NCBI GenBank assembly: GCA_008360955.1
Contig: LUCM01009841.1
Span: 179,047-243,046 of the forward strand
DNA length: 64,000 bases
Source: Fasciolopsis buskii
Lineage: Eukaryota > Platyhelminthes > Trematoda > Plagiorchiida > Fasciolidae
Direction of reading: 5' to 3'
The stretch's first letter is position 1, and each line of letters begins with the position of its first letter. This document shows, one piece after another, positions 1-12,900 of this stretch. Under the pieces are notes generated by a model that was not told where the DNA came from, searched no databases, and saw only the letters and a list, made by a program, of their open reading frames with translations. Both the position numbers and the translations under genes were made by a program.

Positions 1-1347
1 CATCGTGGGATTAGTTTAATTCCGATAGTTACTAAGGTGCTAGCTTTGATAATGCTGCGCCGTTTGACACCGATTCGCGAGAGTAATATCCGCGAACAAC
101 AGGCCGGATTTCGGCCAGGTCGAGGTTGCGTCGACCAAATATTCACTCTTCGACAGATACTCGAAACGCGCCACACGCACCGCCGCCCTACGATCGTAGT
201 TTTCCTCGACTTGAAGGGTGCTTTCGACTCCGTGGATCGACCGGCACTACTCAGTGCTCTCCACCGGAAGGGTATGCCAACGAAGTTTGTGAACCTGTTG
301 CGAGCATTGTACTCGCATACCTATGGTCGCGTTAGGGTATATGGTAAGCTGTCAAGTTCATTCGAAACAACTAGTAGCGTTCGACAAGGGTGTCCCATCT
401 CTTCATTCTTGTTCAACTTCGTCATGGACGAGGTAATGGAAGATGCTTTAGGAGGTCTCCGGGATGTAGGAGTCGAACTGGGAAATGGAGGAAAGCTATG
501 CGACCTAGATTACGCAGACGACGTCGTGTGCCTGTTCGAGTCTGTGGACCATGCACAACGGGCACTAGATAGACTGTCGAGATCGGTTGCTCGGTTTGGC
601 ATGTGCTTTGCACCTTCAAAGTGCAAAGTTTTGTTACAGGACTGGACTACAGCAGCGCCGAACTTGATACTGGATGGAGAGGAAATAACAGTGGTGAACC
701 GTTTCACCTACCTTGGTAGCTGCGTGTCTAATGATGGTAGCTCGGGATTGGAGGTAAGTATGCGTATATCCAAGGCTCGTGCAGCTTACGCTGGATTGAA
801 GCAGTTGTGGCGTCGGCCTGATATTTCACTGAAGTTGAAAGGTCGTGTGTACTGTGCTGCAGTGCGTTCAGTTCTGTTGTACGGTTGCGAGACGTGGAGT
901 GGGCGATGTTCGTCGGTTGGAGGTTTTCGACAACCGATGTTTACGTAGTATGGCTAGGATTGGGTGGAGTTACCGGGTGGGTAATATTGAGGTTAGGAAT
1001 CTGGTATTGGGTGCCACTTCTGAGAATAGCTTGTTTCAGCGTATGGAAAATATGGACTACGCTGGTTGGGTCACGTGTTGCGTATGACGAACACTCGTCT
1101 ACCATACCGTGCTTTATTTTGTGTTCCTCCTAAGGAATGGCAGAATCCATGTGGAGGCCAACAAATGACGTGGCAACGTGGGATGAGGAAATGTACAGCG
1201 AAGTTAGGTAAAGTAGGTGTCTCACGCCCTCGTGGTTGGGGTCCGAAAGACTCGTCGACTTGCTGGCTGGAGACATTGAAGGATATAGCAGTGAACCGTG
1301 AACAGTGGAGATCGTGTTGTCATTGTCCAACGGCTCACAATCATTGA
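1..1347 (+). pseudogene. RTE-like LINE reverse transcriptase, 3' part, frameshifted
   Basis: The frame is open from base 1 to 945, so the element begins outside the window. The translation shows reverse transcriptase blocks in order: AGFRPGRG near 105-125, LDLKGAFDSVDR near 208-240, SVRQGCPISSFLFNF near 376-420, and the catalytic YADD at 511-522. Downstream come the SAPSKCKVLL-like and LGSCVSNDGSSG thumb-side blocks and the family's C-terminal tail (WLGHVLRM, GGQQMTWQRGM, GWGPKDSSTCWLETLKD). This enzyme would copy element RNA by target-primed reverse transcription. It is dead: compared with the second copy at 46 kb it lacks 8 bp between 900 and 901, and the frame shifts again near 1045, so the tail lies in three frames. 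Assignment to the RTE clade (SR2-like in flukes) is from family knowledge; non-LTR reverse transcriptase is certain, the clade likely. Confidence 0.9.
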
Positions 1348-1546
1348 AAATTGTGCGTTTATACAGTTAGACTGTGTTTCGTGTGTTGGCTGCAGCAACA
1401 TCTTATCTTTTTCCGCTTGTGTAGGTCCGCTGCCTATTTCCCGTTGGATATTCACTCTTTTTATATAAACGTGTAACTCTGGGGAACGGCAGCGGTCAGT
1501 GTGGCTTGCCTTGCTGTTTAACGCTGAACGATAATGATGATGATGA
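1348..1546 (+). mobile_element. RTE-like LINE 3' UTR with TGA-repeat tail
   Basis: The sequence after the last coding block matches the corresponding part of the minus-strand copy at 45969-46130, for example the segment with GTGTAACTCTGG and GCTTGCTGTTTAA. It ends in ATAATGATGATGATGA at 1531-1546, the short trinucleotide tail typical of RTE-class elements in place of poly(A). Confidence 0.75.
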
Positions 1547-1836
1547 ACGTATGAGCTGACCATCCAATGTCCTGCTGCAGCATCTCACACCTGTTACTTT
1601 TACACGCTCTCATTTATCGATGAGTATCTTGATCGTTAACCAGTGAGCGTGCAGTGTCCTGTCCAACCAGTAACGCCTCATCAACTGTGATGAACATGAT
1701 CCTGTTCAGTGATTGGATAACACTTCCGAGGGACACCATTGTCAGGAATTTAATACAGTGGCATTTGGCGTAACAAGGATCAAGCGCTTATCAATCGAAG
1801 GAAATAAGAGTGCGTGTATTAGCAGAAGGAGATTGT
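1547..1836. other. No gene seen
   Basis: Spacer between the LINE tail and the first alpha element. Only short open frames without recognisable content. Confidence 0.5.
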
Positions 1837-2116
1837 GTTTTCATGAAATAACTCACAATATGATATCAGCGCTCACCTTGCCATTAAGGAACCATATAGG
1901 GAATTTCAAAAAAACCGTCGAGAACCTGCCTGGTAGTGTAATGGCTAAGGTGTTCGACACAAAACGGTTCTTCCCGGGCTCACATCCCACTTGAGGCGTG
2001 GTGGATATGCACTACTAATGATTTTTAACAAGGAGGAAACAGCTGTACACTGCTTTCATGGTTTCTTAATGACGATTTGAGTGTTGATATCACAAGATGA
2101 ACTATTTCGTGAAAAT
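1837..2116 (+). mobile_element. Alpha element copy 1 (tRNA-like head, terminal inverted repeats)
   Basis: The left end (1837-1895, starting TTTTCATGAAATAACTCAC) is the reverse complement of the right end (2018-2116, ending in TTTCGTGAAAATAA). Between them lies a tRNA-like promoter on the plus strand: an A-box-like TAGTGTAATGG near 1936 and a degenerate B box GGGCTCACATCCC near 1977. The left repeat is shortened. It belongs to the same family as the copies at 25554, 28821, 29834, 30196 and 45241. It is non-coding. Confidence 0.65.
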
Positions 2117-3768
2117 AACGATGTGCTTGATATGTTTAACTCGTCCGAGGCAACGCAGGGCTAACTGGCTAGGCCATTTGTTACTTCAATATTGATTGTT
2201 CATTGTTTTGTATCAAATCGATCGATTATCGAAAAGCAAGAAAGCGTGGCACATCAAAACGAATAGATCTGATTAAAACACACACGGTTCCGTTGCCATG
2301 ATATGATGCTCCGAAGAAAACAGTTTCGCATTGTACAGCGGATCGGTTCCGAGAAAGTCATAAAGCTTTTACGAAAGATAAATCGTGACAAACCGATGTA
2401 TCGCCCATTACTTCGAAATAAATAAAAGATATTGCCTCCTTTCTATTACTTTTCATATTCTAGACCAGTGTTTTTAAGGTACCATATGATGCGACGACTG
2501 TGTTCCTAGTGTAGTTTTCCGGAATTGTTGAATGCATGCACCGACACGTATATTAACGGTGATAATACGATAGCCTTGTATTAGTGCCAAATGAAGAAAA
2601 AGGGTTTGATTATAGTATGGAGGTTAGAAGTCCGAAGAAAGCATAACCCTTCTGTGTTATGAGCGTTTGGTTAGAGAGCAGTTGTTGGCATGACCCATTG
2701 GAAAGATTCGAGATTCACAATCTCCCTGTTCCATGAAGAATAAAAATTTTCCATTCGGTTTCGATTCTTCGCAGAACGCATAAACTAATTCCGTGTTGTT
2801 CCAAAGTTGGTTATCGGATGTTGACAGCAGTTTGGCTTCTCAAGGTTGGCTTAAGATTGCTCCTTGCAGGTACTATCTGTTGTCACACTAATCCCGTGAC
2901 AAATTGGTACCGATTCACTCGAAATATTCAGCGGTGTCAAAATCGATTAATCAGAGTGTTATCCGGTACATCTGATCTCGACAAGTTGTGAGAAAAGTTG
3001 AGACAGCCGATGAGTTTTGACTTCGGTACAAGTAAACCTTTCGTGAATCACTTTTTTGCACTGAACTGGTTGATAAAGGAACAACGGAAGGTAGAGTTGA
3101 TCACCAACTACATTCATCGGTTGAAGAGGAATTCAAACGATCGAATATTTCGGTCATTTAGATTGGACCATGGAAACGAGTAAGAGATGAACGCAATGGA
3201 TTTCTGGTTAGCGGAACTGTGGATGAATATCTATGGTTCTTTTCACTTAACTCCGTTGTGCAAAAATAAACGGTCCATGTGGACCTTGTTTACGGTTAGG
3301 ATGATAACTTACGTTTATGAGTTTAACCACGCAGTCTGGAACGCTATTCAGTTTGGCGATGAGTTCTGAGGGTGAACTCGGTAGACAAACGAATGGAGTC
3401 TGCCAATCCAGATCTAGTCGGCTAGGGTAGCGATAGCCGATCGTGAACAGACTGCCTGACTGTGGAAGGACCGGGGCACCTGTGCTATATTCCTATTTCA
3501 AACGTATCGTAAGAAACCTAATCACCAGATACGTGATTCATTTTGACCCGTGTATTGTTATGTACTGGTGTGTGTATGTGTGTGTGTGTGTGTGGGCACA
3601 AGCTATGGTAGGAAACAGTCGGAAATTCGATCTCAGATAATCTGTGTTCAAGCGGTAATAATCATAACTTTTCAACTTGGTATCCTTGATTTCAAGTCTT
3701 CCAACTACCGGTCAGAAAAATCAAAATAAGTAAGAAAACTTGTGAAGCTTTCATTTTTTCCCATCTAC
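2117..3768. other. 3' flank of the coiled-coil gene, no gene seen
   Basis: Short random open frames only. A (TG)n microsatellite sits at 3567-3595. Nothing else recognised. Confidence 0.5.
3567..3595. repeat. (TG)n microsatellite
   Basis: About 29 bases of alternating TG with one TA interruption. Confidence 0.9.
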
Positions 3769-3774
3769 TTTATT
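3769..3774 (-). promoter_or_regulatory. AATAAA polyadenylation signal of the coiled-coil gene
   Basis: TTTATT on the plus strand reads AATAAA on the minus strand, about 150 nt past the proposed stop codon at 3926-3928, a reasonable 3' UTR length. No cDNA confirms it. Confidence 0.45.
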
Positions 3775-3925
3775 CCCAAAAGTTTCACGCTACTCACAAA
3801 TCGAGAGCGTAGGAAAATAAATTAGAACGCATTTAACCGAATGTCGTTTTTTTCGGCAAATCTACAGACGTGATTGCATTTACCACATTTGTTTTTCTCC
3901 CTTAGTTCTTTCAGCCACAAATTCT

Positions 3926-3957
3926 CTACGCCAGCTCCGTTCGGCACACGTTTTCGT
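3926..3957 (-). CDS. Coiled-coil gene exon 12 (stop exon, residues 734-743)
   Basis: The acceptor GGTTCTCTCGTTATCAG is good, and the two bases AC complete the split codon as Asp. Nine codons (ENVCRTELA) precede TAG at 3928-3926. AATAAA follows at 3774-3769. The very short coding tail makes this less certain than the other exons. Confidence 0.5.
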
Positions 3958-6900
3958 CTGATAACGAGAGAACCACTGCGAATGCAAAGTTTGCTTTTTT
4001 GTATTGTATTGTATTGTATAGACTTTTACGTATAAAAAATAATGTTGCATGTGAGTCCTGGTAAACTTGCAGTTCACGTGACTCCTAACCAACACGTGGT
4101 GAGTTTTTCCCATCGATTGTTTGGAAATTTTACGAGCGATTATTTTACTCTGCGTGATAAATGTTTCGATAGATCGAATCCGTATATTTTTTTTGGTCGG
4201 AATACTGGTCTTCGCCGAAAGATAGATCAAACATAAGAATGGACTTACCAAAATCATTAGCTTTCAAACTTGAGAAATTCACTTCCGGATATTGTCCATT
4301 TGATGGCCATGTTCCCATTGATGGCAGATTGACAGGCATATAGGTAATCACACCACCCGTACGACGAACTATTTCCACAAGTTGTTGAACGCGGTGAAAA
4401 ATTTGCAACTCCGGATTCGTTTCGAACCGCGTGTCCACATTGACCAATCGTCCCAGTAGACCGAAGAAATCGTTTAGCTTAATCGTAAATGAAATTGATA
4501 AAAATCGTGTTTTCGTAGAGCTTACAACAGACTGTAAATAGCACCTTATCGTCATGCAAACAGTGAGCGAATGGATACATTGTGATATGTCTAAACATGT
4601 GTATCATTAAACAATATGTTTGCACATACGACCCGAGCAAATCGTAGGTGGATGACAACACTTGTACATCCGTCATTTTTTTTCGCAATTTGCATATTAC
4701 GATTTCGTTCACAGAGTTTTGTTGCTTTACGAAATTCAAAACTACACTTTCTCCCTGCACAAACAGAGTTATCGAGGCGTGTTCTTGATTTACGTTACTT
4801 ACGTAATCAATCTCTCCAATTCAGTGGATTAGACTGTCATTTCAGTCTTGACAGCATTCAGAATTAAACATTAGTGGCTCGTTGTAAACCAGTACTGGAT
4901 ATTTTGGTCTACTATGGGTTATCGCGGATATTGATCATAGAATTCAATACCGGTCATTTTTCTCGCTTACCTCTTTAGGCCTCCACGGGATACACGCCGG
5001 CTGACATTAGTGATCAGCTGACCACAGGTCGATGCGTGTGAGAGGATGATATAAGGAAGATAGAAAAAACTAACGGATCTCGTTTGTAAACCCAGTCAAC
5101 TAGTCCCAATTAGCATCAAATTCGTGTTACATTTTCCATTTCGGGTTCCCTATGTATTATTTCTGCTGCTAATTGGCAACCTGTGTTGGCATTGGTCCTC
5201 TTCCTGGAAATCGTATGCATTATTGCTTCATTATTGTAAGAAATAAACGATGAAAAAGGCTAGTTATTCTGTGTTGTCACCATTCCTCCAAAATGTAAGG
5301 GTTTTTGGATTGATCGTTCGAGTAGGACAACATTGCGCTCCATCTAGATCTTATTCCAGTACGTAAACACGGTATACCGTTGATCTCCTTCGAGCATGTG
5401 TGCTCGTAGTGTCCACGGAGACATTCATTTATGCACTAAGAGATCCTACAGGCAATCAGTTGACACTAGTCGCCAGTTTCACGGTGGTTATATGATTTGA
5501 CAACGTGGTGCGAATCGGACGTGCATACGCAGATATCGATCCGGCCGAGTTCAGCTGATTAGACAATGTGTTATTTGGTCAGAAAGGTGGCACTTATTGA
5601 GAGTACTTCTACAACAACAGACAAAGATTAGACACAGCCTAAGTCATTAAACAGGTAGATAGATGAAAATGTTTGAATATATAAGCGATAGGATAGTAGG
5701 ACTCGCAAAATCATTGAAAACCCTATTGGAGATTCTGAGCTTCGTTTCTGTTAACAGCAATAACGAATAATCTCACTATGGAGTCCTGTTCACTTGACTA
5801 TATATGAGTTAATTGATAATCATTGACTCCATTCTTCTTATCGGGTTCCTTGTGTCATCCTAGCCCCGTAGCTTAGCAGACGTGGAACAAATCCGTTGGT
5901 TCGAATCGTGCCGAATTCGAAGATTTTTCACAGCGGGATCATTTTCACACCTGACATAATCTGCCAACCAAATCCCATACTACACAGTCGGCATCAAATC
6001 GATATGGTTGACATGAATGCAACAACAGTCGATCGCCAAAATCAAACAGCAAACGGTCAAAAAAGGATGCATTCGCCACCTCACCAGAATTCAAATTTGG
6101 GAAAAAGCGTAGCGAATGATAAACATTCGAAGAGTGATTCAGTAGAAAATCCGTCATGATCTCTTCCTCATTGGTGAGAATTCATTCTAGGTAGGGAAAA
6201 ATTGTGTCCGCATAGATATTTATGCGATGGAGTAAGGAGCGGAAGGTAAAACATGTCCTGGTATTAGAAAGGCACTTCGAACGGTCGTTCAGCAAGAGAT
6301 GGGATGGATCCGAAAGAATTTTGTGCAGATGTTTCGTAGGCGGATAGATAGATTTCGCACAGTTTGGTGAAGAGTTGTTTCAGTGGCATGAAAGACGCAC
6401 CAGTAGTGATTAACGAATCGCGACGAAGCGTTCCGGAGTTTTTCTCTAGTAAACCACCAAAAGTGATAGGAGAACAATAGAAGTGAGCGAGGAAAATACT
6501 GATACAAAAATAGGAGATAATGTTTTGTTTAACCTGGAAATGAAGCAATATTTTTTACGTAAAATGATAGTCTTCCAAGGGGTTTTTACATGATTGGAAA
6601 TGTGAAAGAATCATCTAAAGTTATTATCAAAAGTAATTTTCAAGTACTCCATAGAATCTATCCTAGTGGTTGGTTCTATGTCGATGAAGAAAAGGTAAGC
6701 CGGGTAAACAGACCGAGAAGACGTAAACAAACATTCGACACACTTCGACAAATTAAGATTCAAGCCAGAGCGAACAGGAGAATCATGAATGAGAGACAAG
6801 TTTTTGGGACAGCCGAACTGTTCAAGTTTGCGAGGAAGTAGAGACCAGGGGACAGAGTTGAATTATTATACTAAAGAAAAACAACACATCATTGGACACG

Positions 6901-9900
6901 GATTGTGTAGTATTGTTATAACCACGTGTTTTTAAATATCAGCACTGAATGACGTAAGGAACGTGTCGAAAAACCCGATGCGTGATGTATTGGATTTTGT
7001 TGTGAATGATATGATAATGTTAATACAACTGCGTTGTCGGCAGATGTGTTTTCTTTCATTTATCAGGTACTAATTGCGGCACTAATTGTACCGGTAGTTT
7101 ACCGCAAAGCCATTTCTTCTGTGTCAGAAATCAGTAAATTTTTGAACTCGACAAAAACTAGTTTGGTAAGTGCTAAATATGCAGTCTGTTGGAGAAAAGT
7201 CGATCCAAGCCTGGGTGAAGGACTGTGCGATGGTGATAACCAATTGTTTTTGATGCGCAATGCAGCGATTGTTGTCCTTGATCTTTAAAATCAAGTGACC
7301 AGTTGGTTACATTGGCAGTTCTAGCCTTTAGGTTTGACTGTCGGTTTCTTAGTTTGCCGCTTGAATTGTCCCCAGGAAAAGACGATGCCGCCAACAGTCA
7401 TCAAAATTCGCAGAAAAGCGAGACGTTTCGCTATCATTTGATGCTTAGCGCGTACTACTGTGAAAACTAACATCTGGGACAAGGTCCGTCTTTCTGGGGC
7501 CTGCACAAATTTCTGAGCATGGAGAGTATAATATTCGATATGTGTCTATCATGCGAATGTACTCCGGCATTGAATCACGACACGGAAACAGTATCGACTG
7601 TTCGTGAAACCGAGTGAGTTGATGCCGAGAACTAACGTTGTGTAGTTGGTCCCTCTGACTTTATATGTATATATATTATATATATGCTATTTATATATGA
7701 TGCCACGAGCTATCGGACATCTGCTGAGCAGTGCTCAGCTCCTTGGCAGTGCAGGTATGCATAAACTTCAGCGCGCGAGTTGATGATGTAAAAACCATGC
7801 ATCCGTTCAGCGGAAAAACTTGAGGGAACCTAGAATAAATACTAAAGGAATCATACCCGAATAAACCATGAGTCCGTGGCGCCTTGCACAGCTATTGAAA
7901 GCCGACCCTGAAATCGCGTACATATGTGCATGACATGCCTAGTTTGCGTTTGGAATCACCAACAAAGCTCAGCGGTCGTGTGGTTACTTCTTAATCTGCC
8001 TGCAAGTTGACGACCCAAAAGACGCAGGTCACTGAACCAATGATCGCCGGGCTGTACTTTTTATGGCCGAGACAAGGCCGCGCCCTCTTCCTGGGGAATC
8101 GGTCCAATATTTTCTCAACAGGGACAGAGCTTATTGGATGAGCATTCCTAGGCCAAATTGACTATTAACTATTCCTGGCCTTGAGCATAAGCTATCTCCG
8201 ACTTGTCGCACGCAAGCTGCTGGCCCAAACCCGTTGTTTTGCATAACTTTTGTCTGGACGACCGTCAGCTTGTGAACGAATCTTTTTTGAGAGACGTTAA
8301 TAATCAATAACCCGGTCGCCACATCTTTTCCCTAATCCCTGGAGTCGGTTGATGTGTCAGATGGCTTTCATATTTTTTCGGCTTCATTGGAACTGGAAAT
8401 AAATTGGATTAACCCACGTCACATAAAATCACAAGCGGATTACTCTGAATTATCCCGAATGACGTTAGGTTCCGGAATCAAGAGATGACGATTAAGGGAA
8501 GGGGCCTGTTTGAAAAAAAATTGATTACACTCCAACTGGCCTACACGTCTACCAAGAATATCGATATTACCGTACTATTGTTGTCCTCTGGATCAGTTCA
8601 CAGTTGCAGATAAACAAAAATCAAGGAACACTCATGGATGACTGTTAGAAAAGATACAATGAGCAACAAAGTCGTTCGACATACTTACTCTGGATTTGAT
8701 ACATTACTTGTACGAAGCAGCATACCGGACACATTGGGCCATTTATCTGCAGAAAACTCTGATCGATAAGTGTAAAGAATGTCATAGGTGTGCATGGTGA
8801 TTGTCGAATGCAATTGGGCCGATAAAATACTTACCTTACTTTTTTTGTTCTGCGTCTCCGTGAGAAGTTGCTTAGCCGTTCTCAATGCGTTCAATTGATG
8901 TTGCATAGTGATACTCTCTTTGGTTGTTTCTCGGTTTACTTTGTCCAACTTTTTTGCTTGAATTCGGCGCGATTTTTCCAATCTATCCACGGTTTCCCGT
9001 AACGCCTCGATTTCAGCACCCTGTAACGAATAACGTTAAAAACACTACCGCTAAAGTATGAAATTGCCAAACTTAACTTTTTAGAAATGTGTTGTGTGAA
9101 GCGAGTTGCTGATTTTTTAAATGACGTTTACCATGATAATGACCGATCATTCGTAATATCTCCGAACGTGATGGTCGAAAAGCTGTACAACGAGACCAAA
9201 ACTAGAGATATATTTGCTTTTAGTTAATATTATTACTTTAAAATTTTACGGTTTCCTTTGAGTATGCAACGTGTATCGATTGAATCGGGCGTTTAACTCA
9301 GCATGCAGCCTTGACGAGTAATCTTAATTTCGGACGGTAACCTATGTTTGTTGTTGTGACAACACGGTGAGTTTTCCTCTCGAACAAAACCAATTGCTTG
9401 CTCACACTTAGAAAACCGTTTGCGTGACTTGTGTCTGGGACCAAACACAATTGGGTTAAAGTTAATTGACCCAGATAAATTTGGTCTGAAATTCTGCATA
9501 CTCCACGGGACGAGGGAATGTTCACAATTTGCAATCCCATCTGATACGGTGGACCTAAGGTTAACTTTGGGCTAAAAATTTCATTTGGTTTTTGCTAGTT
9601 AGTCTACCAGTCAAGACGATAACTGCCCTCCGTTCCTCGATATACGGCTGCGCTATAGGTGCCCTGGGTGAGTGGCGGAATTGTATACAACCGTTTTACA
9701 AATCTTATGCGTTAAGGAATTGATGAGATTTGTACCATCTAGACGGGAATCAACGGCCACGGATGGATTTTCTTTGAAAATTTGTGTTTGAATTGAACAA
9801 AAAAATACCGATTGTAATGAGAAAGATTGATTACTCTTTCACTTCACCATTGGCATAGCAACGGGTGCTTGAGCGAAGCAACGAAATAATTCATCTCCAG

Positions 9901-12900
9901 CAATATAGAATTGGATTTCAAATGGCATTTTCCAATTACACTCCACTTCATAGTAGTGACTACGGCTTCCTCAAAATAACCTCTTTCTGGTCTCTTCAAA
10001 TGATATCCGATTGACATCTGTTGGGGTATTTCTTTATACGGTATTATATATATATATATATAATCTTAGTATAGGGACATCATCATCTTTTTCTGAATTT
10101 CATTGAAATCTTGTTTGTATTTTAAAAAGGGTATCCACAATCCATGTGATATCTTAAATACAATAACTATCAACTTCTAGTTTGGTAAACCTAGTCCTGC
10201 ACAGGCAGTTGTTGCCGACAACCGGGTTGTATACCGCGTTTTATCGATCTACACACATGTTGCGGAAGCTAACTGGGGTGGAATTTGACCAAATAATTGC
10301 TCACCGATATCGATCGATTTCCCGGAGCATTGCGCAAATCCGCGGGATACATGGAAATCAGTGTCCTCAATGTGAGACCCTTGTTGTAACCAGACAATTC
10401 ACATGGCTGGCTAGTGTGCTGACATTCGGAATCGTTGGATTTTGTCACACGAATTCACACGATCCTTTTTATCACTGCAACAGTTGTCAGTAACCAATTG
10501 AATGGTTATCGGAAAAAAGCCATGCGTCGTTTGCTCATTTCCACTTTTGCTCACTCTATGTTCATTTGTACGGTCACCATAGACGAATTGATTTGTTGTC
10601 GGTTGATGGATACGATCAAATTGCTTCTGAATTACCGAAATCTTTTGTTCCAGGTCTTTCGACCGTGGCGATATCGACTTTTGTATTTTGTTACTGGTAT
10701 TGTTATTTTTTTTATAGATCCATTTCGGATTGGAAACAATTGTTTTCCGGTGCCTGCCTTCGCCAAAAGGCCATTGTCAACAGACCGATCAGTCAAATGA
10801 ATACCAATGCATGATTTTTATTCCACGAATATTTCACCGCATTTCATTGTGGTACTCACCACAAACACCTGAGTAGTATTTACCAATGGCAAGTATTCAT
10901 GCTGGCGAGTGACACCTCGGGAGCCCTGGACGCCCACTCAAAACGACTGATTGAACAGTGACCAACTGGAAGACAATAGAACTGTTCGACTAGTACATAA
11001 ACGCTTCTCGCTACGTTGACAAAATTGAAACTAATAGATCGGCATTATTTACGGCTGAGAAGACCGTTGCGCTTCAACTTGACAGTCTCGTGTTCCATCT
11101 CTTCCACGGCCGGTCAACTTGGTTACTTGACAGTTCTGTGCTGGTCGTGATCACCTTGCTGAAAAATGATGTGCTGTGATGTGTCATTAATGAAGGAATT
11201 AGAAAGATGAAAGATTTTGTAACAAATTTCTTCACTGAACCGATGTCTTGAACCTTCGACATATTTGATCGCATTGTGATTGAAATGACGGGACAAGGTG
11301 GAAGAAAATTTCCAATCCAACTCGTCCGATCTGCGCATTCAGTGTCTTCTTGGTCGGTGGAACAATAAATGTCCCCCTCGGACTGATGATCTGATTTAGG
11401 ACGGAATCAAATGAAGTTAGTTACGATCGACAAAATCGCAGAACTATCCCGATTACTTCCACACGGGACGAATGTTTCGGTGACATTGACCGACAGCATA
11501 ATTCTCGTGTTGCTCTAACTGTAATCAGTTCAGTGGTGTACCTCAAAACCATATGATTAACGAAAAAGTATCGGTGTCTTAGTACTTTCGCAATTTGTGA
11601 TCATTACCTCATTTATAAAGGTGTTCCCGGGTGCTGATTTACTTGACATATTCAATAGATTTTTTGCTTCCGAGACATTTACTTGCGCACTTGGGTTGCA
11701 GTACCTGATGGTAACAGGATTCGAACCCGGATCGCCGAGGCTCGGAGCTCGGTTCGGCAGATGCCAATCTCCATCAGGTTTGGAGACCAGTTCAAAGCAT
11801 GCCCCTTAGCCGGAATGGACAAGAACATGAAGCCATCTGAGGACTGCACGTACGCGGTGATGTCCGCGGATGGCTTTGCTTGAACCAGAAGCTGTTAGAA
11901 ATGTTTCAGTTTTACCGTATGGAAGATGCTAAGGAATTAAAAATTTCTTTGTGAAAGTAAAGCAATTCGGTTTTGCTCTCTCGATTGTCGATATCGATGA
12001 AAAACGTATATCTCAATAGATAAATTTTCCCGAGCGTAGCTTCTCGTACAGTGTGATTCTCCGACCCCCCCTATGCACTTTCATTTCACTTACGGCACCT
12101 CATGAAATGTAAACTCACTTATTGTGTATTCGACGAACACTAGCAAAATTTTCATTAATGAAAATGCATTTTTTCTAAACTCGTTCAATTCACGCTCATG
12201 CATACACACATCGAGCTTGATTTTTTTTCTCGTAATTTGATCCACTTGTGATCACCATAAAGACTTCTTTGCACTCAGAAAGCATCGATTTATTATTACA
12301 AACCAAACTGTGTTTATTTTATTCTATTTGACTGTGGATCGATGCTAGTCCTTGTCTATTGATCCGAATGGTTCTGGAATCGACTATTATCGACGAGTTT
12401 CATTGGTCTGATGCCAAATATTTTGTCGGTTTTAATCTGCTTATCTGGATTTTGGACAAAACTTCCTCTACTATTCGTAGGCAATTGGACAAAATGAACG
12501 CTAAAAGAACCACAAGTCTATGTAGGTTATTGGTGTTACATTCCCCGCTAAACTATTTGAAGAAAAGATTTAATTTGATCTAGAAGTCGTTCATCATTTT
12601 AAATAATAGCTTAAGTGATCGGTGGAAACCATGGCAACATTCCGCAACTGTTTCGTCCTTGTAAAACGTCGTCTGTAGTACGTATCCAGAGCTCCCGAAT
12701 ATGGAATCTAACTAGGAACGAATGGTTTTTAGTCGAACGGTGACCAACGGTTTATTGAGTCCGAGAACTGCTTTGTATTTCACTATTATCACTCTTCACA
12801 ATCAGAATTCGTGGTTCACAGCGATTGACTTTTTTTATTAAAAGAAATGTGCTCCTCATGAACCCCTCTAGAAGGAAATTGTCGTTCCTCATAATAGTCG

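Larger units (their letters stand above)
4478..8834 (-). other. Intron 10 of the coiled-coil gene
   Basis: 4357 bp. It holds a tRNA-like sequence (5863-5925), delta repeat copy 1 (6940-7058) and an AT microsatellite (7662-7700). No further gene recognised on either strand. Confidence 0.55.

Noticed and set aside
3538..3704. Alternative terminal exon, phase-compatible with exon 11 (about 55 codons)
   Set aside because: Its acceptor is weak and the frame runs through the (CA)n microsatellite; the 3926-3957 exon has a better acceptor and an AATAAA behind it.
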